Positions 36,625-44,231 of a stretch of 64,000 nt of DNA are shown one piece after another; within the stretch, counting starts at the first letter, position 1, and every line of letters begins with the position of its first letter. Made by a program: the position numbers and the translations under genes. The stretch is from CAWCDJ01 sp963836015 (lineage in GTDB: Bacteria; Acidobacteriota; Terriglobia; Bryobacterales; Bryobacteraceae). The stretch spans positions 1,550,001-1,614,000 of the forward strand of contig CAWIIF010000015.1 of NCBI GenBank assembly GCA_963836015.1. The letters are read 5' to 3'. Below the pieces are notes generated by a model. That model saw only the letters and a list, made by a program, of their open reading frames with translations, searched no databases and was not told the DNA's origin.

Positions 36625-38820
36625 TCAAAACTCGTTGTCGCGCGTGTTCAAAAGCCAGCCGCCGAACCGCGTTCCGTTGGGCTGCATCATGGGCGCCGTC
36701 AGGGTGTTGCCGCTCATCTTCAGAATGCCGATGCCCCACGGGCTGCTGACCAGAATCTCGGCTGGACGGCCTGACACGTAGCGGCCCGCGATTCCGATCT
36801 GGTTGTCGGCGGTGTTGAGCAGCCAGCCGCCAAAACGCGTCCCGTTGGGTTGCATCATGGGCGCCGCCATGGTTGCGCCGGCCTGCTTCAGGATGCCCAA
36901 GCCCCACGGGCTGGTCACCAGCAGTTCCACTTTGCCGTCGCCGTCGTAGTCCGCTGCCGGTCCGAACTGGTTGTCGGCCGTGTTCAGCAGCCAGCCGCCG
37001 AACCGCGTTCCGTTGGGTTGCATCATGGGCGCGCTCATGGTCGCTCCTGCCAGTTTCAGGATGCCGATGCCCCACGGGCTGGTCACGAGGACCTCGGCAT
37101 GGCGATCCCCATCGTAGTCGCCCGCCTCACCGAAATTGTTGTCGGCGGTGTTGAGCAGCCAGCCGCCAAAGCGCGTCCCGTTGGGCTGCAGCATGGGGGC
37201 GTTGAGCGCGCCGCCGGAGAGCTTCAGGATCCCGATGCCCCATGGACTGGCGACCAGGATTTCGGCGTGACCGTCTCCATCGTAATCGGCGGCCGGGCCA
37301 AAGACGTTGTTCGAGGTGTCGAGCAGCCAGCCTCCGAAGCGGGTACCGTTGTTGGCAACCACCAGCGGGATAAGCGTATTGCCCGAAAGCTTGAGAATGG
37401 CGATACCCGAAGGGCTCGAGAGCAGAATCTCGGCTCTTCCGTCGCCATCGAAGTCTGCCACCGGACCCGCCTTGTTCGTCGACGTGTCCAGGCTCCAGGC
37501 GCCGAAGTGAGTCCCGTTGGGCGCCATCATGGGCGCGTTGAGCGTGTTGCCGGCGAGCTTGAGGATGCCGATGCCCCACGGGCTGGTCACCAGGATTTCG
37601 GCATGGCCGTCGCCATCGAAATCGGCTACAGGCCCGACCTGATTGTCGCCGGTGTTCAGCAGCCAGCCTCCGAAACGTGTGCCGTTGGGGGCCATCATGG
37701 GGGCGGCCATGGTGGCGCCGGCCTCCTTGAGGACCCCGATGCCCCACGGACTGGTGACGATCACCTCGGTGATTCCATCTCCGTCCACGTCGCCCACCCG
37801 CTGCGCCAGCCGCGATTGCGGCGGGACGAGAACTCCATGGCATCCGTAGAAGGTGTCGTCGATGTTGCTGTCGCCGTACGCGATCATGAAGAAGCCGGCG
37901 CCGGTTCCGTCGGCATGCGCCGAGCCTCCGAAGCCGGTGCCCCACGAGTTCCGGCAGATCCAGGCCTGGTGCGTGTCCGAGTAACCGACCACCAGCACGC
38001 AGTGGCCGCCGCGCGACTTGCCCGTCACGTGCTTGAAGACTCCCCCGCCATAGCTGTCGAAATCCTCGTAGACCGTGAACCCCATCGCCATCGGGCCGAA
38101 GTTGGCCAGGTAGTACTTACGGGCGTCGAACGGCAGGCCGGCCATCTGTGAGGGCCAGGCGCTGTATTCCGTGATGCGGTAGCGCCGCTCCTTGCGGTTG
38201 ACCTCGGCGCGGCAGTACGCCAGCCACAGATGGTCGGGAACGTCGTTGGGGTCGCCCTTCGGCGGGCTGTCGAAGGCCTTCATGTAAGGGAACGCCTCCT
38301 CCGTGACGACGCCGCGCGACTTGATCTGCCCCAGCGCGTCGGCTTCGTTCCAACCTCCGCAGTTGGCTCCGTGCGACGAGCAGAAATGCTGATCGGCGGC
38401 GGAGAGGGTGAGGTCCCGCAGGCCCAGCTCCAGCCAGGCCATGGCCGCCACCAGGCCGGTGGTGCAGAACGAAACGCAGGAGCCGCACCAACCCTGGTCC
38501 AACACCGGTCCGATAATTCCTCTCGTCCGCCAGTCCATATCTTTTGGCAGGCTGGCCGCCGCCGCGGCCACGGAAAGTGTGGTCGCCGAAATCGCCGGAC
38601 TCAGGCCGGCCGCTATGTGGGCTTCCCCCGGGCTTGGGGGAGCCAGTTGGATACGCGCCCGCAGCATCACGTTGGCGATGGCCTCTGCCGCCTCCACTTT
38701 CTTCGGATCCGGAGCAAGCCGCCCCAGGCCATGGCGTTCAGTTGGTGGTGGTGTGCGTACGATCCATGTAAGTCCCGCATCATGGATCGCCTTCTGTAGA
38801 ATGTTCACTTCAATTGCCAT
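36625..38820 (-). CDS. Papain-family (C1) cysteine protease with seven FG-GAP/VCBS repeats
   Basis: A 731-residue protein: an N-terminal segment (1-92) that may act as a propeptide, a C1 peptidase domain (about 93-335) and a C-terminal repeat domain (341-731). The full catalytic set is present: Q109 and C115 in DQGWCGSC, H273 in GGHCVLVVGY and N291 in CRNSWGTGFG. Seven repeats of 56 residues run to the last codon. No signal peptide is visible, which is odd for a papain-like enzyme. The frame is open to 38892; ATG 38820 is chosen because the longer part overlaps the divergent promoter. It diverges from a chagasin-like inhibitor gene. Confidence 0.85.
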   Translation of the reverse strand: MAIEVNILQKAIHDAGLTWIVRTPPPTERHGLGRLAPDPKKVEAAEAIANVMLRARIQLAPPSPGEAHIAAGLSPAISATTLSVAAAAASLPKDMDWRTRGIIGPVLDQGWCGSCVSFCTTGLVAAMAWLELGLRDLTLSAADQHFCSSHGANCGGWNEADALGQIKSRGVVTEEAFPYMKAFDSPPKGDPNDVPDHLWLAYCRAEVNRKERRYRITEYSAWPSQMAGLPFDARKYYLANFGPMAMGFTVYEDFDSYGGGVFKHVTGKSRGGHCVLVVGYSDTHQAWICRNSWGTGFGGSAHADGTGAGFFMIAYGDSNIDDTFYGCHGVLVPPQSRLAQRVGDVDGDGITEVIVTSPWGIGVLKEAGATMAAPMMAPNGTRFGGWLLNTGDNQVGPVADFDGDGHAEILVTSPWGIGILKLAGNTLNAPMMAPNGTHFGAWSLDTSTNKAGPVADFDGDGRAEILLSSPSGIAILKLSGNTLIPLVVANNGTRFGGWLLDTSNNVFGPAADYDGDGHAEILVASPWGIGILKLSGGALNAPMLQPNGTRFGGWLLNTADNNFGEAGDYDGDRHAEVLVTSPWGIGILKLAGATMSAPMMQPNGTRFGGWLLNTADNQFGPAADYDGDGKVELLVTSPWGLGILKQAGATMAAPMMQPNGTRFGGWLLNTADNQIGIAGRYVSGRPAEILVSSPWGIGILKMSGNTLTAPMMQPNGTRFGGWLLNTRDNEF
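36628..37800 (-). repeat. Seven tandem 168-bp coding repeats (FG-GAP)
   Basis: Seven direct repeats within the protease gene, each encoding 56 residues (55 in the first). The shared pattern is a DxDGDG calcium-binding-like loop, then SPWGIGILK, then NGTRFGGWLLNT and DN. The outer copies are nearly identical; copy 3 diverges most. The high identity suggests recent duplication or gene conversion. Confidence 0.85.
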
Positions 38821-38864
38821 GTAGACAGTCCTTTCTACGCGATTGGATCTAGTATAGGCCGGTG

Positions 38865-38878
38865 CGTCATCGATGACG
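38865..38878. promoter_or_regulatory. 14-bp perfect palindrome between protease and inhibitor genes
   Basis: CGTCATCGATGACG reads the same on both strands. It lies in the 110-base divergent region, next to a minus-strand -10-like TATACT (38851-38856) that would serve the protease gene. It could be a shared operator for both genes. Confidence 0.45.
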
Positions 38879-38930
38879 AACGATTTGTCCACGGAGAGCC
38901 TGGGGGATACACTGGGCTTGAGGAAGGCCG

Positions 38931-39233
38931 GTGGCGGACCACTCCGAAGATCTGGATGTAGAAGGGAAGGCCGGGGAGCCGATCACTCTTCCGATCGCCG
39001 GCGGTCCCGCGACCGGCTACGCCTGGAGCCTGGAACTCCCGAAGGGGGTCGAGCGGATCGAGGATGGGCCGGAGCGGAGCGTTGACCCTTCGAAGCGGCT
39101 GGGGGGCGCTTCCGGCGGATACTTGCGGGTGACGGCGCCGCCCGGCGACCACATGATCACAGCCCGGCTGGCCCGGCCGTGGGACCCGAACCATCCGGCG
39201 CGGGTAGTCGTGATCCGCCTGCACGTGAGGTGA
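38931..39233 (+). CDS. Chagasin-like (I42) inhibitor of papain-family proteases
   Basis: A 100-residue immunoglobulin-like protein with the three loops that chagasins insert into papain-type active sites: GPATGYAW (25-32, matching NPTTGY), LGGASGG (57-63, matching the GxGG loop) and RPW (82-84). The size fits the family. Start is GTG 38931 with AGGAAGG three bases upstream. No signal peptide is visible, so it should stay in the cytoplasm. It diverges from the C1 protease gene, and its natural target is therefore most likely that enzyme. Confidence 0.8.
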   Translation: MADHSEDLDVEGKAGEPITLPIAGGPATGYAWSLELPKGVERIEDGPERSVDPSKRLGGASGGYLRVTAPPGDHMITARLARPWDPNHPARVVVIRLHVR

Positions 39234-39252
39234 AGAGCGGAGCCGCGACCGC

Positions 39253-40038
39253 TCACACCGCGCGCGTCCGCAGCGTTCCGATTTTCGAGATTTCCAGCTC
39301 GATGACATCGCCGGGGTGGATTTCCGGGAAGAGGTCGAGAGGGAATCCGATGATATCGCCGGGAAGGATCAGGTCGCCGGACGACAGGCGCTCGATGGCA
39401 TCCTCGAACTTCGGCCGCAGGTTCGCCGAACTGGCGCAGGCGCGCTCCTCGCCGTTCACCCGGACTACGGCGTCGAGGTCATAGGGGTTGCCGATCTCGT
39501 CGGGCGTCACCAGATACGGGCCGAGCGCCGTGCGCGTGCCCAGGTCGTTCATCGCGGTGAATCCGGCAATGTACTGGCGCGCTTCCAGGGCGCGAACGCC
39601 GCAGCCCTGCTTTCCGATGATCGCGGCCAGCTTCAACTCGGAAACGAAGGCTTCGCCGCAGCGCACATCTTCGTCGGTGCCCACGCGCGCGGGGTTGAGC
39701 AGCGGCGCGAGCAGCCGTACGTCGCGCGGAGCGTAGGCCAGGGTTTCGTCGTTCGGCCCCCGGGGCAGCGGGTCGAGCTTCCACCATTCGGCCGGACGCG
39801 GGCCTGAATCCAGGAACAGCTCTTCGGCCGTGTGCATGGCGCGCAGGCCGGCGGCCAGGAAATCCGGCATGGCGGCCGGTACCAGGGCGTCGGCCAGGCG
39901 CTGCGGCTCGGCTTCCCCCTGTTGCTCGAGATACCAGGCGGTCGCGAAGTTCAGATCGGCGATTACCCCGTCCTTGCAGGCGCCCACACGGCGGTGGCGG
40001 CCCACGGGAGTGGACACCTCGAAGGTGCAGAGTTTCAT
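39253..40038 (-). CDS. Fumarylacetoacetate hydrolase family protein
   Basis: A 261-residue FAH-fold enzyme with the signature ELKLAAIIGKQGCGV and a metal-site glutamate pattern, followed by AMNDLGTRTALGPYLVTPDE and GDIIGFPLDLFP. In this context it probably hydrolyses fumarylacetoacetate to fumarate and acetoacetate, the last step of tyrosine catabolism. The protein is much shorter than eukaryotic fumarylacetoacetase (about 420 residues), so another acylpyruvate substrate is possible. The start codon overlaps the HPPD stop (TGATG), which argues for coupling. The open frame continues to 40869, but that part is HPPD's shadow. Confidence 0.82.
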   Translation of the reverse strand: MKLCTFEVSTPVGRHRRVGACKDGVIADLNFATAWYLEQQGEAEPQRLADALVPAAMPDFLAAGLRAMHTAEELFLDSGPRPAEWWKLDPLPRGPNDETLAYAPRDVRLLAPLLNPARVGTDEDVRCGEAFVSELKLAAIIGKQGCGVRALEARQYIAGFTAMNDLGTRTALGPYLVTPDEIGNPYDLDAVVRVNGEERACASSANLRPKFEDAIERLSSGDLILPGDIIGFPLDLFPEIHPGDVIELEISKIGTLRTRAV

Positions 40039-41165
40039 CAGAGATTGCCGCGGCGTTCCTGCTCGCGTTCGATGGCCTCGAATAGCGCTTTGAAATTGCC
40101 CTTGCCGAAACTGCGGCTGCCTTTCCGCTGGATCACTTCGTAGAATAGCGTGGGGCGGTCCTCCACCGGGCGGGTGAAGATCTGGAGCATGTAGCCTTCG
40201 TCGTCGCGATCCACCAGGATGCCGAGTTCGGCGAGCTCCGCGACCGGCTCGTCGATCGGGCCGACCCGCGACAGCAGGTCTTCGTAATAAGTGGAAGGCA
40301 CGCGAAGAAAATCCACGCCCTGCCGCCGCAGCGCGGCCACCGTCTCGATGATGTTGTCGGTGGCCATGGCGATGTGCTGCACGCCGGGGCCGCGGTAAAA
40401 CTCCAGGTATTCTTCGATCTGCGATTTGCGCTTTCCGTGGGCCGGCTCGTTGATGGGGAACTTGACGCGCTCGTTGCCGTTCGACATCACCTTCGACATC
40501 AGCGCGGAGAATTCCGTGGAGATGTCCTGGTCGTCGAAGTGCTTGAACATGCGGAAGCCCATCACGTCGCGGTAGAAATCGACCCAGCGGTTCATCTCGC
40601 CGAGGCCTACGTTCCCCACCATGTGGTCGATGTGCTTCAGGCCCACCGGGCGCGATAGAGTATCTTCGCCCTCCACCGGCGCGAATCCGGGCAGAAACAC
40701 GCCCTGGTAGCCGCGGCGCTCGACGAACGTATGGATGGTGTCGCCGTAGATCGAAATGGAAGCCAGCCGCGCTTCGCCGTGGTCGTCCTTCAAGACCTCG
40801 GGCGGGCGTACGCTGCGGGCTCCGCGCTCGACGGTCTCGCGCCACGCGGATTCGGCGTCGTCCACCCACAGGGCAATATCGTGGACTCCGTCGCCATGCA
40901 GCCGGACCAGCTCGCTGATCGGGTGGTCCGGGTGGAGCGCCGTGGTCAGGACGAACCGGATCTTATTCTGCACCAGCACGTAGGAAGCGCGGTCGCGAGT
41001 GCCGGTTTCCGGTCCGCGGTAGGCTGCCAGGCGGAACCCGAACGCCGTGCGGTAATAGTGCGCCGCCTGGCGCGCGTTACCTACATAGAACTCGACATAG
41101 TCGGTCCCGTTGAGCGGCAGAAAGTCCTTCTCAATCGGCGCGGGATGCTCCAGCATTTGCGGCAT
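40038..41165 (-). CDS. hpd: 4-hydroxyphenylpyruvate dioxygenase
   Basis: A 375-residue iron enzyme that turns 4-hydroxyphenylpyruvate into homogentisate. It has two VOC (glyoxalase-like) halves; the iron ligands in the C-terminal half are H181 (IDHMVGN), H264 (VQHIAMAT) and E343 (LFYEVIQR). The ATG at 41165 has GAGGAG upstream and lies inside the end of the aminotransferase gene (35-base overlap). Its product feeds HmgA, encoded at the start of the window. Confidence 0.93.
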   Translation of the reverse strand: MPQMLEHPAPIEKDFLPLNGTDYVEFYVGNARQAAHYYRTAFGFRLAAYRGPETGTRDRASYVLVQNKIRFVLTTALHPDHPISELVRLHGDGVHDIALWVDDAESAWRETVERGARSVRPPEVLKDDHGEARLASISIYGDTIHTFVERRGYQGVFLPGFAPVEGEDTLSRPVGLKHIDHMVGNVGLGEMNRWVDFYRDVMGFRMFKHFDDQDISTEFSALMSKVMSNGNERVKFPINEPAHGKRKSQIEEYLEFYRGPGVQHIAMATDNIIETVAALRRQGVDFLRVPSTYYEDLLSRVGPIDEPVAELAELGILVDRDDEGYMLQIFTRPVEDRPTLFYEVIQRKGSRSFGKGNFKALFEAIEREQERRGNL

Positions 41166-42243
41166 AGGTTCTCCTCAGGGCCTCGATACATAGATGGTTA
41201 TCGTCGTCGGTGCCGGTGGAAATGCGCAGGCAGTGGGGCAGGCCGAAGGCCTTCAAGGGCCGGACCACCACGCCCTGCTTGAGCAGTTCCTCGAAAATGC
41301 GGGCGGCCTCCTGCTCGGAATCGAGCACCGTCATCACGAAGTTCGCCTCCGAAGGCACCACCTGCATGCCCATGTCTTCGAGTCCTTCCCGCAGGTAACG
41401 CAGGCCGCGTGCGTTCAATTCGAGCGAGCGGTGCAGGAACTCCTTGTCGGAGAGCGCGCCGATTCCGGCTGCCTGTGCAGGCGTCGAAGGCTCGAACGGC
41501 AGCTTGACCTTGAGCAGGTTGCGGATCAGCTCCTCGTGGGCGAAGCCGTAGCCGATGCGCGCGCCGGCCAGGCCGTAGATCTTCGAGAACGTGCGCAGCG
41601 TGATCACGTTGTCGTAGCGGTAGTGCATGGAGTCCGGATATTTCGGATTGTCCTTGGCGTACTCGAAGTAGGCCTCGTCGAGAATGATCAGGACGCGCTC
41701 CGGCACGTGGCGGTAGAACTCGTCGAACTGGTGTTTCGTGAAGATGGCGCCGGTCGGGTTGTTGGGGTTGGCGAGGTAGACGATTTTGGTGTGCTCGTTG
41801 ATGGCGGCGGCCAGCGCCGGCAGGTCGTAGTGCCACTCGCGATACGGCACCGTGCGATATTTCACGCCGCGCGAGCGCGCCAGCACCTGGAAGCCGATGA
41901 AAGCGGCTTCGGTGGTGAGAACTTCATCCTCGTCGCACAGGAAGGCGCGGATGATGTTGGACATGATGCCTTCCGAGCCGCTGCCCGCGATGACGTTCTC
42001 CACCTTGAGCTCGAACTCCTTCGCCAGCACCTCACGCAGGTCGAGCCCGCCGTTGGGGTAGAGATTCAGCCCGCCCAGCACGCGGGTCATGGCTTCGACC
42101 GCCTTGGGCGACGGCCCCAGCGGATTCTCGTTCGACGCCAGCTTGGCGATGTGCGCGAGGCCGTACTCCCGGCGGACGGATTCGATCGTTCGCCCCGCCT
42201 CGTACGGCCGCAGCGATTCGATATATGGAGGAACCAGTGGCAC
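41131..42243 (-). CDS. HisC-like class I/II aminotransferase, probably aromatic
   Basis: A 370-residue PLP-dependent enzyme of the histidinol-phosphate aminotransferase family. The cofactor lysine sits in RTFSKIYGLAGARIGYG, and NPNNPTG and DEAYFEY are present. A dedicated hisC exists in the his operon at 51.8 kb. This second copy overlaps the HPPD gene, so it more likely makes 4-hydroxyphenylpyruvate from tyrosine, an activity known in HisC-like enzymes. It could also serve phenylalanine, or both. It heads the aminotransferase-HPPD-FAH operon. Confidence 0.85.
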   Translation of the reverse strand: MPLVPPYIESLRPYEAGRTIESVRREYGLAHIAKLASNENPLGPSPKAVEAMTRVLGGLNLYPNGGLDLREVLAKEFELKVENVIAGSGSEGIMSNIIRAFLCDEDEVLTTEAAFIGFQVLARSRGVKYRTVPYREWHYDLPALAAAINEHTKIVYLANPNNPTGAIFTKHQFDEFYRHVPERVLIILDEAYFEYAKDNPKYPDSMHYRYDNVITLRTFSKIYGLAGARIGYGFAHEELIRNLLKVKLPFEPSTPAQAAGIGALSDKEFLHRSLELNARGLRYLREGLEDMGMQVVPSEANFVMTVLDSEQEAARIFEELLKQGVVVRPLKAFGLPHCLRISTGTDDDNHLCIEALRRTYAANAGASRAD

Positions 42244-42278
42244 CGCTTCTATTTTACAGGCCCGGCCCGGCCGCCGCG

Positions 42279-42593
42279 TCAGATGGACAGCAGCCTATGG
42301 AAAAACGACCGGTACTTTTGAAGGGCAATGCGCAGATCTTCCGTGTTCGCGTCGTCCCCGCGGCCCCACTGCTCCTCCAGGCTCTTTCTCTCCAGGGCAA
42401 AGCCCTCGGCGAGGCGCCGAATCGTCATCGCCACGAGTTCGTCGGCCTGTTGTACGGCCGACCGGGGCTGGTCCACGAAGCCGGTCTGGACCTGGTCCCA
42501 ACGGGCCCGCAGATCCTGAATGAAATCGGGCGGCAGCAGAGGCCCCGGCCCGGGTTCCACGGCGGTCGACGGATGTTCTTCGACCTGGCTCAT
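42279..42593 (-). CDS. Hypothetical protein, paralogue of upstream gene
   Basis: A 104-residue soluble helical protein with no known motif. It shares a core with the preceding protein: RxRWxxxQxxFVDxPxxAVxxADxLV and a C-terminal TEDLRxxLxxYRxxFxxLL. The start overlaps the upstream gene's stop (ATGA), so they are coupled. The aminotransferase gene starts 35 bases downstream on the same strand. Function unknown. Confidence 0.6.
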   Translation of the reverse strand: MSQVEEHPSTAVEPGPGPLLPPDFIQDLRARWDQVQTGFVDQPRSAVQQADELVAMTIRRLAEGFALERKSLEEQWGRGDDANTEDLRIALQKYRSFFHRLLSI

Positions 42594-43141
42594 ACTCTCC
42601 TCCTCGGTCCGGCCGCATGGGCCTCCAGTAACTCATCGAACAGATTGCGATAGTAGACCAGCCCCTGCCGAAGATCCTCGGTGCTGGCCTGTTCGCGCCG
42701 GAGGGCGATTTCATGCGCCGCCCGGTAGTTGCTGACCACGTGGGGGTGGTCCACGGAGAGGTATTCGGCGCGGTGTTCGAACTCCGCCATGGGGTATCCG
42801 CGCGCGACCATGAGCTCGGAAACCAGGCGGTGCGCGTCCTGAATCGCGCGCATCGGATTGTCGACGAACTCCGCCTGCGTGAGGTGCCACCGCTCCGCGA
42901 AGCGATCGCGCTCCTCGGGCTGGAGGCTTCGTATCTGAATGTTCTCCATTCGCTTCCTGCGGTCTAGCAGGGCGTCTTCGGCCTTGGGACGGCTGCCGTA
43001 TTTGCGGACGGCATCGTCGTACTCGGGTCCGAAATGAGACTGCAATGCCTCGGACCGCCGGCTGCGCCAGAATAGCCAGGCCGCGATGGCGAGCACGATG
43101 ACCGCGACGACAATCACGGCAACGGCTGCTGGTGTTGTCAT
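42590..43141 (-). CDS. Hypothetical membrane-anchored protein, paralogue of downstream gene
   Basis: A 183-residue protein with one N-terminal membrane helix (about 5-25), then a long soluble part (SHFGPEYDDAVRKYGSRPKA and ERWHLTQAEFVDNPMRAIQD). Its C-terminal 100 residues resemble the 104-residue protein that follows, so a duplication is likely. GAGGAG precedes the ATG at 43141. This arrangement, one anchored and one soluble copy, suggests the two may form a complex. No function is known. Confidence 0.62.
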   Translation of the reverse strand: MTTPAAVAVIVVAVIVLAIAAWLFWRSRRSEALQSHFGPEYDDAVRKYGSRPKAEDALLDRRKRMENIQIRSLQPEERDRFAERWHLTQAEFVDNPMRAIQDAHRLVSELMVARGYPMAEFEHRAEYLSVDHPHVVSNYRAAHEIALRREQASTEDLRQGLVYYRNLFDELLEAHAAGPRRRV

Positions 43142-43229
43142 ATCTGCACTCCTCGGTGATGCTAGTGCAGATGGGCTGCCAGGATGGAAGCGAGTTGTGG
43201 GAAAACGGACGCTTACGCGTTCTACGCTC

Positions 43230-44183
43230 TCAGGCTCCCTTGATCCAGGCGATGGTCCGCCGGATGCCCTCGTCGTAGGGGGTCTTGTGCGTGTTCGGGA
43301 ACTTCGCGAGCAGTTTGCTGTCGTCCAGGATGAGGGGCGTCTCCACCAGGTAAAGCATCTCGGGCAGCTCGCGCATGAGCGGGCTGAACCAGCCCATGAT
43401 CTTGAGCAGGCCGCGGCCGGCCGTGCGGTACTTGGGCGCGCGCCCCACCGCACGGTAGATGCGGGTGATGAAATCGAGCGAGTTGATCTCGCCCGGGCCG
43501 CCGAAATTCCAGGCCTGGTTGTAGCATTCGGCGCACGATGCCAGATCCGCGATCACGGGGCCGGTATCGGGCACGAACACGAATTCGTGCGCGGGATTGA
43601 CGGGGCCGATCCAGTTGGCGGTCTTGCCCGCCAGGGCGGCGCGGAAGATCGGGTTGGCCAGGCTGTTGTCGGCGCCGGGCCCGTAGAAATCGGGCAGCCG
43701 GACGATCAGGCCGTCGATCTGTCCCTTCTTAGCGGCTTCGAGCAGCAGGTCTTCCTGCTCCTTGCGCCAGATGCCCTTGCGGGCTTGCGGCTCGCGCGGA
43801 TGCGTTTCCGCCACGCGGGCCGTGCGCGGCACGCCGTAGCCGTAGACGCTCGAGACCAGGACCAGCCTGCGGACCTGCATGGCCGCGGCCGCCTCGAGCG
43901 TGGTGCGCATGAGTTTCGGGTGCAGCGCGTGCATGGGGTAGGGCAGTCCTACCGAATAGATGATGGTATCGACCCCGCGGGCGGCGGCGCCGGCCGAGCG
44001 TAGGTCGCCGAGGTCCGCTTCGAAGATCTCCGCGTGGCGCATTCCTCCGAAGGCTTTTTCGAGACGGGGCCGTGACCGGCCCACCACGCGAAACGGAATT
44101 TCCCGCCGTTCGAACTCGGCCGCCACCCAGGGTCCGATGGCGCCCGCCGCGCCGAAGATCGCCGCTCTTTGTATCAATCCCAT
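43230..44183 (-). CDS. NAD-dependent epimerase/dehydratase (extended SDR)
   Basis: A 317-residue Rossmann-fold protein. The cofactor-binding GAAGAIG motif is at residues 10-16; ADLGDLRS, VLVSSVYGYG and PDFYGPG are typical of extended SDRs acting on nucleotide sugars or related compounds. The usual YxxxK pair is not clear: the lysine of GIWRKEQE lacks a tyrosine four residues before it. The substrate is unknown. The frame runs to 44240; ATG 44183 places the Rossmann motif at the N-terminus as expected. It diverges from ftsY with 48 bases between. Confidence 0.8.
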   Translation of the reverse strand: MGLIQRAAIFGAAGAIGPWVAAEFERREIPFRVVGRSRPRLEKAFGGMRHAEIFEADLGDLRSAGAAARGVDTIIYSVGLPYPMHALHPKLMRTTLEAAAAMQVRRLVLVSSVYGYGVPRTARVAETHPREPQARKGIWRKEQEDLLLEAAKKGQIDGLIVRLPDFYGPGADNSLANPIFRAALAGKTANWIGPVNPAHEFVFVPDTGPVIADLASCAECYNQAWNFGGPGEINSLDFITRIYRAVGRAPKYRTAGRGLLKIMGWFSPLMRELPEMLYLVETPLILDDSKLLAKFPNTHKTPYDEGIRRTIAWIKGA

Positions 44184-44231
44184 GAACGTCGCCAGTATAG
44201 CGATTTCCCGGCTGGTAAAATAGAGGCAATA

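Noticed and set aside
36628..37800. Regular tandem repeats as a possible CRISPR array
   Set aside because: Units are 168 bp, contiguous, without spacers, and encode protein repeats.
36850..38151. A 433-codon plus-strand frame across the protease repeats
   Set aside because: It is the mirror of the 168-bp coding repeats; repetition keeps the frame open.
39253..40869. Reading the whole 538-codon frame as one FAH protein
   Set aside because: The first 277 codons are a shadow of HPPD; the FAH fold starts at ATG 40038.
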